Virus record (IMG/VR): IMGVR_UViG_3300042691_033936
Span: 1 to 32,386 of that record
Reading direction: 5' to 3' (one strand)
DNA length: 32,386 nucleotides
Source: a virus
Made by a program: the position numbers and the translations under genes. Positions 1-7,278 of the stretch are shown here, piece after piece; position 1 is the first letter of the stretch; each line of letters opens with the position of its first letter. The notes under the pieces were generated by a model that saw nothing but the letters and a program-made list of their open reading frames with translations, was not told where the DNA came from and searched no databases.

Positions 1-12
1 TCTTTCATACAT

Positions 13-43
13 AAAAGATAAGAAATAAGGGTGAATAGTCAAA
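13..43 (-). promoter_or_regulatory. Bacteroidota-type promoter firing out of the window
   Basis: On the minus strand TTTG (positions 43 to 40) is followed after exactly 19 nt by TATCTTTT (20 to 13). This matches the known Bacteroidota -33/-7 pattern, TTTG then about 19 nt then TAnnTTTG, in all but the last base. It starts right after the terminator at 44-75, where a new transcription unit would be expected. Possible ATG codons at 12-10 and 8-6 suggest a gene that begins at the window edge, but too little of it is present to call. Confidence 0.4.
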
Positions 44-75
44 CAACAAAAAACCCACCTTTTTGGGGTGGGTTT
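44..75 (-). terminator. Rho-independent terminator of the minus-strand operon
   Basis: A 9-bp perfect stem (AAACCCACC at 51-59 with GGTGGGTTT at 67-75) has a 7-nt loop. Read on the minus strand it is followed by a T-rich run, TTTTTTGTTGTTT. It lies 40 nt beyond the stop of the 196-residue gene and so closes the left-going late transcript. Confidence 0.85.
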
Positions 76-115
76 AATAAAATTTATAAAAATCTTTTTT
101 ATTTAAATCGTATTT

Positions 116-706
116 TTAATTTCTTTGGTATCCGGGTCTTGTTGGGTCCGCATCAGAATAACCAATGGCTATTCTTGTAATAAGACCACTAATTAGTGTG
201 ATAAAAGGACTAGTAATTTTTGTTATATTTAAAAAGTTTTTTAAATCATTTGCTGTTACAATTTTTTTATTTTTTATTTGATCAATACTTTTTTCATATT
301 TTTCAATATCTCTTTCTAAAAATTCAATTTCTCTTGCCTTTCTTCTATCTTGTTTTTTTTGTTGTGATTTCATTCGTATTGATGCTAGTGTTCTTTTTAT
401 ATCATCTAACTTCATTTCAATATTAGTTTTTATACTATTAACCTCTTCAATTACACTATCTTCTAAATCACCAATTTTGTTTTTTACTCTACCCATCATT
501 CTACCACTTCTTTTATTCAATTTTTCAAATTCTGTCTTTAACTCCTCTCTTTTTAACTCTAACTCATCAACTTCATTTGAAATGTTGTTGGGTATGTTGT
601 TTGGTATTTCGGATGCTGGTAGTGTTTCCATTTCCTCCTGTTCTCTAATAACTCTTCTTACAATTCTTGTAAGATCTGATTCAGTTAATTTTATAATTCT
701 TTTCAT
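116..706 (-). CDS. Putative virion protein with N-terminal tag and coiled coil
   Basis: I do not recognise a family for this 196-residue protein. Residues 3 to 22 form a basic amphipathic tag (core TESDLTRIVRRVIRE) ending in I-R-E. That fits the (I/L)-x-E consensus cut by T4-type prohead proteases, so the tag may be a capsid-targeting or prohead propeptide (inference). Residues about 45 to 155 are highly charged, heptad-like and Lys/Glu-rich, probably a long coiled coil. Residues about 160 to 182 are hydrophobic (FITLISGLITRIAIGY) and could be a membrane-active segment. The start ATG overlaps the stop of the upstream gene as ATGA, so the two genes are likely translationally coupled. A terminator follows the gene. 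An internal head protein or a scaffold-like protein would fit; both are speculative. Confidence 0.75.
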   Translation of the reverse strand: MKRIIKLTESDLTRIVRRVIREQEEMETLPASEIPNNIPNNISNEVDELELKREELKTEFEKLNKRSGRMMGRVKNKIGDLEDSVIEEVNSIKTNIEMKLDDIKRTLASIRMKSQQKKQDRRKAREIEFLERDIEKYEKSIDQIKNKKIVTANDLKNFLNITKITSPFITLISGLITRIAIGYSDADPTRPGYQRN

Positions 707-1188
707 GCGGTTAATTCGTCATTATTTTGTTTATTCATAGCATATTGATTACAATAACTATCCATTATTTTTTCTCCATCTGAGCTTAATTTATATCTTT
801 TGTGTTCTACGTCTCGTTTTTTTGTTACATCCATTGATTTTTCTAAAGAATAGAATTCTACAGCATTGAGCACTTGAACTACTTTATCTTTACAAAAATA
901 TTGTCCTCTTGATTTTTCGGTGTCTCCAGCGTATGTGTAATCAAAACTAAGATAATCTGAAGGTGCTTGAGTACCTGATTTTACGTTGGTTGCCTCAGGA
1001 TTGCCCTCATATTTAATATTAGTTGCGTCGATACCCCCAATTTTTTTTCCGTCTTCCATAGCATACAATCCAAGTTTTTCACTACCTGAACCATTTGACT
1101 CAAAAAGATAATGTTTTTTTGATGCTGATACATGCATCTCTAAGATTCTATTTTTTTCTTCTTTTGATAATGATAAAATATTTTTCAT
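703..1188 (-). CDS. Putative virion protein with N-terminal propeptide-like tag
   Basis: This 161-residue protein has no recognised family. I chose the ATG at 1188 rather than one 10 codons upstream. The upstream extension reads MFFFIFINKK and overlaps AT-rich spacer, whereas the shorter form begins directly with the helical tag (LSLSKEEKNRILEMHVSASK). The tag ends at residue 30 in L-F-E, which again fits a T4-type prohead-protease site, followed by the Gly/Ser linker SNGSGS. The remainder is polar with two Cys (in YFCKDK and SYCNQY) and looks like a small globular domain. It is coupled by a 4-nt overlap to the 196-residue gene, which carries a comparable tag, so both products may be packaged in the head. 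A TATTTATA element lies 9 nt upstream of the start. Confidence 0.75.
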   Translation of the reverse strand: MKNILSLSKEEKNRILEMHVSASKKHYLFESNGSGSEKLGLYAMEDGKKIGGIDATNIKYEGNPEATNVKSGTQAPSDYLSFDYTYAGDTEKSRGQYFCKDKVVQVLNAVEFYSLEKSMDVTKKRDVEHKRYKLSSDGEKIMDSYCNQYAMNKQNNDELTA

Positions 1189-1197
1189 TTTTTTATT

Positions 1198-1205
1198 TAT
1201 AAATA
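1198..1205 (-). promoter_or_regulatory. TATTTATA element upstream of start codon
   Basis: Perfect TATTTATA on the coding (minus) strand, 9 nt before the ATG at 1188. It is embedded in the longer palindromic-looking TATATTTATAAATA (1207 to 1194), so TATAAATA is also present on the coding strand here. It is one of six perfect copies found next to starts in this window. Confidence 0.4.
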
Positions 1206-1231
1206 TAAAGAAAAACAAAAAAAATTAAATT

Positions 1232-1834
1232 CTACCAAATTTTTTCTTGTTTCATATAACCTAAAACACAAGTATAAGAGTCGGCCATGTCGAAACACTC
1301 TTTTTTAAGGGTATTGTTTTTTGTATAATGCCAGGTAATTTGTGGTTCTTTGTCAGATACTTTTTTCCAAATTAATTCTTTTTTGTCAACGTCTTTTGGC
1401 AGTCCTCCAAATAAAACCTGTTTACCTTTACCATTATTTTGAACAAATTCAGGCCAAGCAAATTTTCTTGAATTATATGTTGATATATATGATGGCACTA
1501 TCCCTAAAATATCATAAATTGATTTTGTAATCATTGAATTATATCTCAATAGTGTCCCTACTGTCCAAATATTGTTAGAATTTAATAGTGGTTCTTCTAT
1601 TATAACACTAGTTATACCTAATTTTGTGTAGTTTTGTAACTTTTCTTCAAATGCGGTTACTTTCATTAACAGTTCTTGAACTTTATCTTCAACTTTTGGT
1701 TTAATAACCGGAGAAAAATGAGTTAATTCTAATAATTCTTGTGTTTTAATATCAAATATAGACCATCCAATTGTTCGTGTTGACACATCAAGACCTAAAA
1801 CTTTAGGGGTATTTTTTAATTTTGTTTCTTTCAT
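1232..1834 (-). CDS. RuvC-like (RNase H fold) Holliday-junction/branch nuclease
   Basis: This 200-residue protein has the acidic-residue layout of RuvC-type nucleases. A first beta strand carries Asp16 (VLGLDVSTRTIGWS), a second strand ends in Glu80/Glu81 (SVIIEEP), and a C-terminal helix has Asp182 and Asp185 (FDMADSYTC). Such enzymes resolve Holliday junctions or trim branched replication and packaging intermediates using two metal ions; in phages this supports recombination and DNA packaging. Length is slightly above bacterial RuvC (about 170). The gene lies 11 nt downstream of the homing endonuclease and 43 nt upstream of the tagged virion protein, so it is embedded in a late unit. That fits a role at packaging, as for T4 gp49. 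The substrate cannot be told from sequence; a RuvC-like nuclease of other function remains possible. Confidence 0.8.
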   Translation of the reverse strand: MKETKLKNTPKVLGLDVSTRTIGWSIFDIKTQELLELTHFSPVIKPKVEDKVQELLMKVTAFEEKLQNYTKLGITSVIIEEPLLNSNNIWTVGTLLRYNSMITKSIYDILGIVPSYISTYNSRKFAWPEFVQNNGKGKQVLFGGLPKDVDKKELIWKKVSDKEPQITWHYTKNNTLKKECFDMADSYTCVLGYMKQEKIW

Positions 1835-1845
1835 GCTTTATGTTT

Positions 1846-2523
1846 TTAATTATATTCCCATTTAAAACCACCGGCGGTTTTTTGGTTTCTTACATTTCTA
1901 CAAACTTCGGAAATATGTCTAATTTGTAAAGACTTTTGTGCTTCAGATATTGAATCCCAAATTTTAATCAAATTACCATTCAAATCAATTTGTTTAACTT
2001 TTTTCTTACTTGTTGACGATTCTGATAATTTTTTACATCTTTTTTCATCAAATTTTTTATTTTTGTTTGGTGATTTTCGTCCTTTAAGTGATTTTGATAG
2101 GTTTTCTCTGTGTTTTTCCGATCTTTCTTTTCCGTTGTTTAACCAAGGTATTGGTTTACCTTTTTTTGTGTTAGACATTTTCAATTTAGATTCTTCGGTA
2201 TGTTTTCTTCCTTTTGTTGATGGTGGTTGATCTCCTCCATTTGTTCCATTTGTTAAATTACATCCTATAAATTTATAATAATTTATGTAAAATTTTTCCC
2301 AATATTGCCACTCTTTTTGTTCTACCGAATCAATTATAAAAATTTCAACCCCATTGTTACTATCTATCAATTTTCTTATCCACCTATCCTTGTAACTATC
2401 ATGTAAAAATCTTTCATTTATATGTCTTTTAAGTCTTCTGTTAATGTCTGTAGTTTTACCAACATACCTAAGTTCGTTAGTGTTTTTTTGAACCAATCCA
2501 TAAATAAAAACTATATCAACCAT
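1846..2523 (-). CDS. GIY-YIG homing endonuclease with NUMOD3 and NUMOD1 domains
   Basis: This 225-residue protein starts with a GIY-YIG nuclease domain (residues about 4 to 95). Visible motifs are IYG at 7-9, YVG at 20-22 followed by KT, catalytic Arg29/30, Glu76 in WEKFYI and a conserved Asn in CNLTNGTNGG. Two NUMOD3-type DNA-binding repeats follow, KGRKHTEESKLKMS (about 104-117) and SEKHRENLSKSLKGR (about 135-149). A NUMOD1-like helix-turn-helix region at about 175-225 begins KQIDLNGNLIKIWDSISEAQ. This is the architecture of phage free-standing (Seg-type) or intron-borne homing endonucleases. Flanking genes look intact, so it is probably free-standing and mobile by cutting sister phage genomes nearby. 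A TATTTAT element sits 4 nt before the ATG. Confidence 0.92.
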   Translation of the reverse strand: MVDIVFIYGLVQKNTNELRYVGKTTDINRRLKRHINERFLHDSYKDRWIRKLIDSNNGVEIFIIDSVEQKEWQYWEKFYINYYKFIGCNLTNGTNGGDQPPSTKGRKHTEESKLKMSNTKKGKPIPWLNNGKERSEKHRENLSKSLKGRKSPNKNKKFDEKRCKKLSESSTSKKKVKQIDLNGNLIKIWDSISEAQKSLQIRHISEVCRNVRNQKTAGGFKWEYN

Positions 2524-2573
2524 AATAATAAATATTAGGATAATACAAAAAAGTTTAGTAGTAATATCTGACG

Positions 2574-4784
2574 CTAAAAATCCAATTTAATAGGATACTG
2601 TTGAATACCTTGTCTTTTTTGGGGTGACTGTATCTTAGAAATAACCATAAGTTCTTTATCCACATTGTAAAGAGCAACTTCAGTTACGTAAATTGGTTTA
2701 CTATTATCCCAAGTTGGATTAGATGAATCAAAGAATTGTGTCTGACCTAAATTACATAAGAAATTCATTACATATATTGTTGCTTGAATATCTGTTTCAA
2801 CATTTCCAAAAAAGAAAAATTCATCACCAAAATTCATGGTCAACCCTGTTTGTCCTATTTGTGGTAAATCTATATAATTTTCTAAGTGATAATATGGTGC
2901 ATTGTCATACATATCTTTTGTAATCTGTATAGTTGTCCCTGTCATTCCACTTTGATTTAAATAACCTGAAATTGTTGTTCCACTTATTTGTGCATTTACA
3001 TCAATTTCTCTCCACCTTGATGGGTCAGGTCTAGTCGTTCCTGAAAGAACTTTTTGTGCAATTATTTTTACATCATTGGATGTAAATCCTGATAGTGTTG
3101 TTGTTGAGTCGTTTAAAAAAGGAAATTCATTTCCAAATCTAACTAATAGGTCCGAAGCTCCGGGTAATAAACTTTGGTCATTTCCACTGATTGTTGTGTA
3201 ATAGTTACAATGTAGTGAATTAGTAAAAGCAGTACTGTTAAATCTATATGTAACATATAAAGTTTCTCCATTACCACTTAATAGTCCTACCGTACCACCT
3301 AAAACACCATTAAAGGTATTTGGTGTTATTAAACCTAATTTTGGTGCTGGTAAAGTCCAAGTTCTATTAGTTTTATAATTTAGTGATGCAACAATCTCAT
3401 CATCATCAAATACAATCATCTTCAAATCAGGAAATACTTTACCAACTCTATTTGGTGATCCGTTACTATTAGCATGTGTGTCCCATAAATGATAATATCT
3501 AATTCCAGGATTATTTATGTCCGCGCCTCTTTTTGATTTTATGTAATGTATTTCAAATAAATTTTGTGTTGTAAATCCTGATGGGTCTGTGTAAAATGTT
3601 TCACCAATAACACCATTAGGATTTTTGTGCCACATTAGCCAAGGTAAAGTTAATTTAAAATTTCTTGCTTGTCCTGTGTTTCCTGGATTTGCAGGATCAA
3701 AATCTTGCATTGCAAATTTTTCCCCATAGAAATTATCTATTGATTGGTTTGTATAGTGAAGAACTGCGATTGCTTTTTGATCTACAGGTGGTACTGTTAT
3801 TTTTTCACCAAAAGAATTATAAAAATAGACAGAATCGGTATCTCTTTGTCCGTCGTTACTATTATAACCTAAATACTCTTTTGTTCCGGTGTATCCTGTT
3901 GATTTATAATTATTAAAATCTTGATAGGTATTATTAAATAGTCCAGCCGGTGATTCAGTCCACGGTATATTCATATTCCATATTTTTACATCACTCTGAG
4001 ATAAATCACAGTTTGTTTCAAAATTAAAAACATCTGTTGCCCAATATGGTTGTGGTGTAAAACTATCATATATAACAGTCATACCAGAAGGGTAGAATAG
4101 TACCGATGAAGTACCACTAAAACCTAATGCCGATATATTTGGTAATTGTCTATCAACTTGGATGGTAACTGTTGATGCGGTTGAGGTGTTTCCTGTAACA
4201 TCAACAACTAAATATGTAAATAACTGCCCATTACCAGTAAAAGGACTAATTGATGGTCCTGTATATAATGTTATAAACATACCTGGAGTAACTGTACCTG
4301 AAACGGTAGGGTTAACGGATGTTGCAGATAAAGTTAAAACTGTACCTGAAGTTAAACCCGAATTTTGAACAACAAAGTTTGGATTTATTGTATATGCCGA
4401 AGATGTTATGGCACTATAAGTTATAGGTGAACCTGTGGATCCACTAAAAAAACCTCTTGGTGCTGCCGTGTTATAAACATTATCTATGTATGAATTATCA
4501 AAAGGAATACCAAAAGTACTACCCGATGTAGAATCTAAAAATAGTGGATATTTTACGTGTAATCTGTTTTTTTCAGGTGTTGGTGATAAACTATGTGCGT
4601 TGTATTGTGGCATTAAAACGTTTAAATCAACGGGATCTAAACCACTTACACAATTATAACAAACCTCACTATCCCCTACTTGAAAATATGCAATATCAAA
4701 TTTACCTTGTGATATTTTTTTTCTAGCTGCGTCAGTGAGTAACGTGTTTATTAATGCTGATGTATTTTTAATTATGTAAGACAT
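2574..4784 (-). CDS. Tail fibre/baseplate-attached structural protein (736 aa)
   Basis: The N-terminal 40 residues (NTLLTDAARKKISQGKFDI, then YFQVGDSEV) resemble the start of phage tail-collar/fibre proteins, where a short helix is followed by a conserved G-D. The extreme C-terminus (YVTEVALYNVDKELMVISKI) resembles the 'E-aliphatic-G-L-[YF]-D' strand that normally follows in the same small domain. The 600 or so residues between them, rich in Ser/Thr/Gly and Asn, look like an inserted beta-structured receptor or decoration region. This split-domain reading is inference. The gene is separated by 30 nt from the upstream fibre gene and carries a perfect TATTTATA element 4 nt before its ATG. I see no enzyme motif. 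Confidence 0.75.
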   Translation of the reverse strand: MSYIIKNTSALINTLLTDAARKKISQGKFDIAYFQVGDSEVCYNCVSGLDPVDLNVLMPQYNAHSLSPTPEKNRLHVKYPLFLDSTSGSTFGIPFDNSYIDNVYNTAAPRGFFSGSTGSPITYSAITSSAYTINPNFVVQNSGLTSGTVLTLSATSVNPTVSGTVTPGMFITLYTGPSISPFTGNGQLFTYLVVDVTGNTSTASTVTIQVDRQLPNISALGFSGTSSVLFYPSGMTVIYDSFTPQPYWATDVFNFETNCDLSQSDVKIWNMNIPWTESPAGLFNNTYQDFNNYKSTGYTGTKEYLGYNSNDGQRDTDSVYFYNSFGEKITVPPVDQKAIAVLHYTNQSIDNFYGEKFAMQDFDPANPGNTGQARNFKLTLPWLMWHKNPNGVIGETFYTDPSGFTTQNLFEIHYIKSKRGADINNPGIRYYHLWDTHANSNGSPNRVGKVFPDLKMIVFDDDEIVASLNYKTNRTWTLPAPKLGLITPNTFNGVLGGTVGLLSGNGETLYVTYRFNSTAFTNSLHCNYYTTISGNDQSLLPGASDLLVRFGNEFPFLNDSTTTLSGFTSNDVKIIAQKVLSGTTRPDPSRWREIDVNAQISGTTISGYLNQSGMTGTTIQITKDMYDNAPYYHLENYIDLPQIGQTGLTMNFGDEFFFFGNVETDIQATIYVMNFLCNLGQTQFFDSSNPTWDNSKPIYVTEVALYNVDKELMVISKIQSPQKRQGIQQYPIKLDF

Positions 4785-4788
4785 ATGT

Positions 4789-4796
4789 TATAAATA
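4789..4796 (-). promoter_or_regulatory. TATTTATA element upstream of start codon
   Basis: Perfect TATTTATA on the minus strand, 4 nt before the ATG of the 736-residue tail protein gene. There is no Shine-Dalgarno sequence in the 30-nt spacer. Confidence 0.4.
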
Positions 4797-4814
4797 TGTA
4801 ATTTTATTTTTTAT

Positions 4815-6425
4815 TTAAAGAGCAACTACCAAACCTGTCCTTGAAATTTCAATTGTGTTTGGTGTAGTATTGTTTATTACTGTTTGGCAATTCAATGGTG
4901 TTATAGAAACATTTGTAAGTGTTATTGTATTTTTTATTTTTCCACTGGCAGGACACCTTTTATCAGAAGAAATTGGTGTAAATATTTTCAATATATTTGT
5001 AATATTAACCGTACCCCCATTGGTTATTGTTGCTTGATATGTTTTTGTAAATGCGGTTGTATATGTAAGTCCTCCTTCACAACTAGGTCTTGGTGTTGTT
5101 TGTGTTATTAATCCTGAATTTATTGGTGAAGAAAGTGTTGCGGTACCTGTTGTTGAACCAGATATTGTGTTTTGTAAATTTGAAAGAACACTAACCACTG
5201 TTGATAGTGAGGTTTCTGCGGTTAATGTTGAAGAAACATTTATTGTAAATGATACAGTTGAGTTTGATGGTAAGTTAGGTACTGATATCATCCATTTTTT
5301 TGTAGTGCTAGTAGTGTTAGGAATGATAACATTATTACCTACTTGTATTTGTTGTAAATTTAAATTAAATGTGTTACTTGATGATGTGTTATTTAAAGTT
5401 ATTGGATTAGTTGCTACCGCATTTGTTGAGTCTTTTACGTACACCAAATAATTACCAGCACTTAACCCAAAAAATATGTTCGGTGAATTTTGATATGAAA
5501 ACCCATCTAAAGAATATGAGTAAGGTGGGATACCACTTTGTACATTAATAGTTATAGATCCGTCGTTGGAAGATGCGCAAGAAGGATCATCTTTTAGGAC
5601 ATTAAAGGTTATCGGTGGTGTAACGCAAGTTCCTGATGTTACTGTTATTTGTTGGGAATAAGAACCGCTAACAATCCAACTACCTGCAGGATAATCAACA
5701 GGAAATGGAAAATTAGGTGTACTAGTACCTGTCCATCCACTAACCATCCATCTTGTTTGACCTGTGTTGTAATATATTGTGTATGATGGTGTCACACTTG
5801 TCCAAGTTTGGTACCCATTATATGTGTCTCCACTTGAGAAATCAACTTGTACTAATGATGTTAATATACTAGCGTCATACTGTGCAATATTCATACATAA
5901 ATTCACAGGTAACGGTATTGGTGGGGGTGGTGGTATAATACAATCAACACATTCATCAAATGGTCCGTTCTGTATAATTGCAAAATTGTTGATGTAACTT
6001 TGTGTATTATATAATGTTATACCACTACTTATCCAACAATCATTTTGTGTTGTTAAGTTATATATTTTTCCGGGAATAAAATTTGATGGTAAGTCCGCTA
6101 AATAATAAACTTTAGTATTGTCTTTACAATTTTCAAATTCTTCCAAATAAAAACTATCAAATCCAACGTTACATGTTGTTGTTGCAGTAAAATCACCATA
6201 ATAATCAACAACAGTTGCTGTATAACTTCCAGGACTGACATTTGAAAGAAATGTTCCTTGTTGTCCATTATTCCATGTTACATTATATGGTGGTGTACCT
6301 CCTGTTATGTATAAAGCAATAAAACCATTTGTAGCATCAGGAGTAGACACATTAATACTATCACAATCTAAACCTAAAGGTAAAATTGTTATAATATTAC
6401 AACTATTTCCACTTAATAATCCCAT
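4815..6425 (-). CDS. Tail fibre/adhesin with two SprB-like repeats (536 aa)
   Basis: Residues about 20 to 85 (GLDCDSINVS, ITGGTPPYNVTWNNG, SNVSPGSYTATVVD) form a clear SprB-type immunoglobulin-like repeat, the module that fills Bacteroidota gliding adhesins. A second copy occurs at about 275 to 345 (DDPSCASSNDGSITI, SGIPPYSYSLDG, GLSAGNYLVYVKDS). Between them is a short proline tract (about 163-173, PPPPPIPLP) separating domains. The C-terminal 190 residues are Ser/Thr/Asn-rich beta structure without a recognised family. No signal peptide is present, as expected for a cytoplasmically assembled virion protein. The start codon lies 3 nt after the stop of the 174-residue gene, so the two are coupled. 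The likely role is a distal tail fibre or baseplate decoration that contacts the host surface (inference from context). Confidence 0.8.
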   Translation of the reverse strand: MGLLSGNSCNIITILPLGLDCDSINVSTPDATNGFIALYITGGTPPYNVTWNNGQQGTFLSNVSPGSYTATVVDYYGDFTATTTCNVGFDSFYLEEFENCKDNTKVYYLADLPSNFIPGKIYNLTTQNDCWISSGITLYNTQSYINNFAIIQNGPFDECVDCIIPPPPPIPLPVNLCMNIAQYDASILTSLVQVDFSSGDTYNGYQTWTSVTPSYTIYYNTGQTRWMVSGWTGTSTPNFPFPVDYPAGSWIVSGSYSQQITVTSGTCVTPPITFNVLKDDPSCASSNDGSITINVQSGIPPYSYSLDGFSYQNSPNIFFGLSAGNYLVYVKDSTNAVATNPITLNNTSSSNTFNLNLQQIQVGNNVIIPNTTSTTKKWMISVPNLPSNSTVSFTINVSSTLTAETSLSTVVSVLSNLQNTISGSTTGTATLSSPINSGLITQTTPRPSCEGGLTYTTAFTKTYQATITNGGTVNITNILKIFTPISSDKRCPASGKIKNTITLTNVSITPLNCQTVINNTTPNTIEISRTGLVVAL

Positions 6426-6428
6426 TTA

Positions 6429-6953
6429 TTATCCGAAGTCAACTATATTATAGTAAATTTTTATTTTTAATGATCCATCACCTCCGGTTGGGTCTGAAAC
6501 TGTTGTACTTAATAGTAAGTTAGAATTAACTGTTGTTAAGTTTGATTGTGTGTCCATATTACTTACTAATATTGCATTGTCAGATCCCTCTATATAAAAT
6601 TCTTTAGTTACTCGTTTGTTCGTGTTATCGACAAGGACTATTAGGTTACTAGTATAAGGTGAAGAGTTATAAGTATATTCAAAATAAACTTTAAAATCGT
6701 AGTATTTGTTTGCGCCAGGTGCCGGTAGTATCTCCACAGGTAAAGAAAATAATGTTAATGTTTCGCCGCTAGTTATTGTAACCGCACTATAATATTGGTA
6801 TCCTCCTATTGTTGTTGCAATCTGATTTAATTCCGCCTTATAAGAAGATCCCGCCGGATCTTGAGACACATCATTTGTGTCCACAATATGTATCAACGTT
6901 GTGGGTGTTATTGCCGTTGATTGAGCTAATGTTTGATCTGTTAATTTTGCCAT
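6429..6953 (-). CDS. Small tail/fibre structural protein (174 aa)
   Basis: The N-terminus (LTDQTLAQSTAITPTTLIHI, then VDTNDVSQDPAGSSYKAELNQIA) is a pattern I associate with phage tail-fibre and appendage proteins: a short segment with 'LIHIVDTND-S-PAGSSYK' preceding a beta-rich domain. The remaining 120 residues are beta-structured with many Thr/Asn and end in a Gly-containing strand. It lies 18 nt downstream of a 95-residue paralog gene and 3 nt upstream of the 536-residue SprB-domain gene, within the fibre block. It may be an adaptor or chaperone-like attachment protein for the neighbouring fibre. Function beyond 'virion structural' is not readable. Confidence 0.7.
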   Translation of the reverse strand: MAKLTDQTLAQSTAITPTTLIHIVDTNDVSQDPAGSSYKAELNQIATTIGGYQYYSAVTITSGETLTLFSLPVEILPAPGANKYYDFKVYFEYTYNSSPYTSNLIVLVDNTNKRVTKEFYIEGSDNAILVSNMDTQSNLTTVNSNLLLSTTVSDPTGGDGSLKIKIYYNIVDFG

Positions 6954-6971
6954 TTTTTATTCTTTTATTTT

Positions 6972-7259
6972 TTATTGAAAATTATATTCTGTTCCATCCA
7001 TAAATTCAAAGTAATTACCATCTTGGAACTGTTTTCCATAAGCTGAAAATACTTCACAGTATGTACATCCTGCATTATCCACCAATTTTACTACATATGA
7101 AGTATATGTTTCATATATTGAGGGTAATGTGAAAGTATAAGGGGCGGTTGTTATTGTATCTATCAATTGACACACACCTCCTGAACATATATCACACACA
7201 TAAACATTATAGGGTGTTGAACCTGATGTTATTGAATTTATTGTTATATCTATTGCCAT
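6972..7259 (-). CDS. Single-domain SprB/Ig-like small virion protein, paralog 1 (95 aa)
   Basis: This 95-residue protein is essentially one SprB-like beta sandwich: ITINSITSGSTPYNVYVCD, then CQLIDTI, then VVKLVDNAGCTYCEVF. A short Gly/Asp-rich tail (GNYFEFMDGTEYNF) follows. The same layout is seen in the 146- and 96-residue proteins encoded at 9560-10000 and 10012-10302, so the three are paralogs. Five Cys residues are present; the other two copies also carry several. A perfect TATTTATA element stands 5 nt before the ATG. Likely a small decoration or tip protein of the tail fibres (inference from neighbours). Confidence 0.75.
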   Translation of the reverse strand: MAIDITINSITSGSTPYNVYVCDICSGGVCQLIDTITTAPYTFTLPSIYETYTSYVVKLVDNAGCTYCEVFSAYGKQFQDGNYFEFMDGTEYNFQ

Positions 7260-7264
7260 TTTTT

Positions 7265-7272
7265 TATAAATA
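7265..7272 (-). promoter_or_regulatory. TATTTATA element upstream of start codon
   Basis: Perfect TATTTATA on the minus strand, 5 nt before the ATG of the 95-residue protein gene, inside a 19-nt intergenic gap with no Shine-Dalgarno sequence. Confidence 0.4.
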
Positions 7273-7278
7273 TTTTTT

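Noticed and set aside
1189-1218. Upstream start (MFFFIFINKK...) for the 161-residue protein
   Set aside because: The 10 extra codons are translated spacer of low-complexity A/T; the internal ATG at 1188 starts directly at the tag and has the TATTTATA element at a typical distance.
1846-2523. Group I intron housing the homing endonuclease
   Set aside because: Flanking genes are complete and only 11 to 50 nt of spacer exist, too short for intron core elements.
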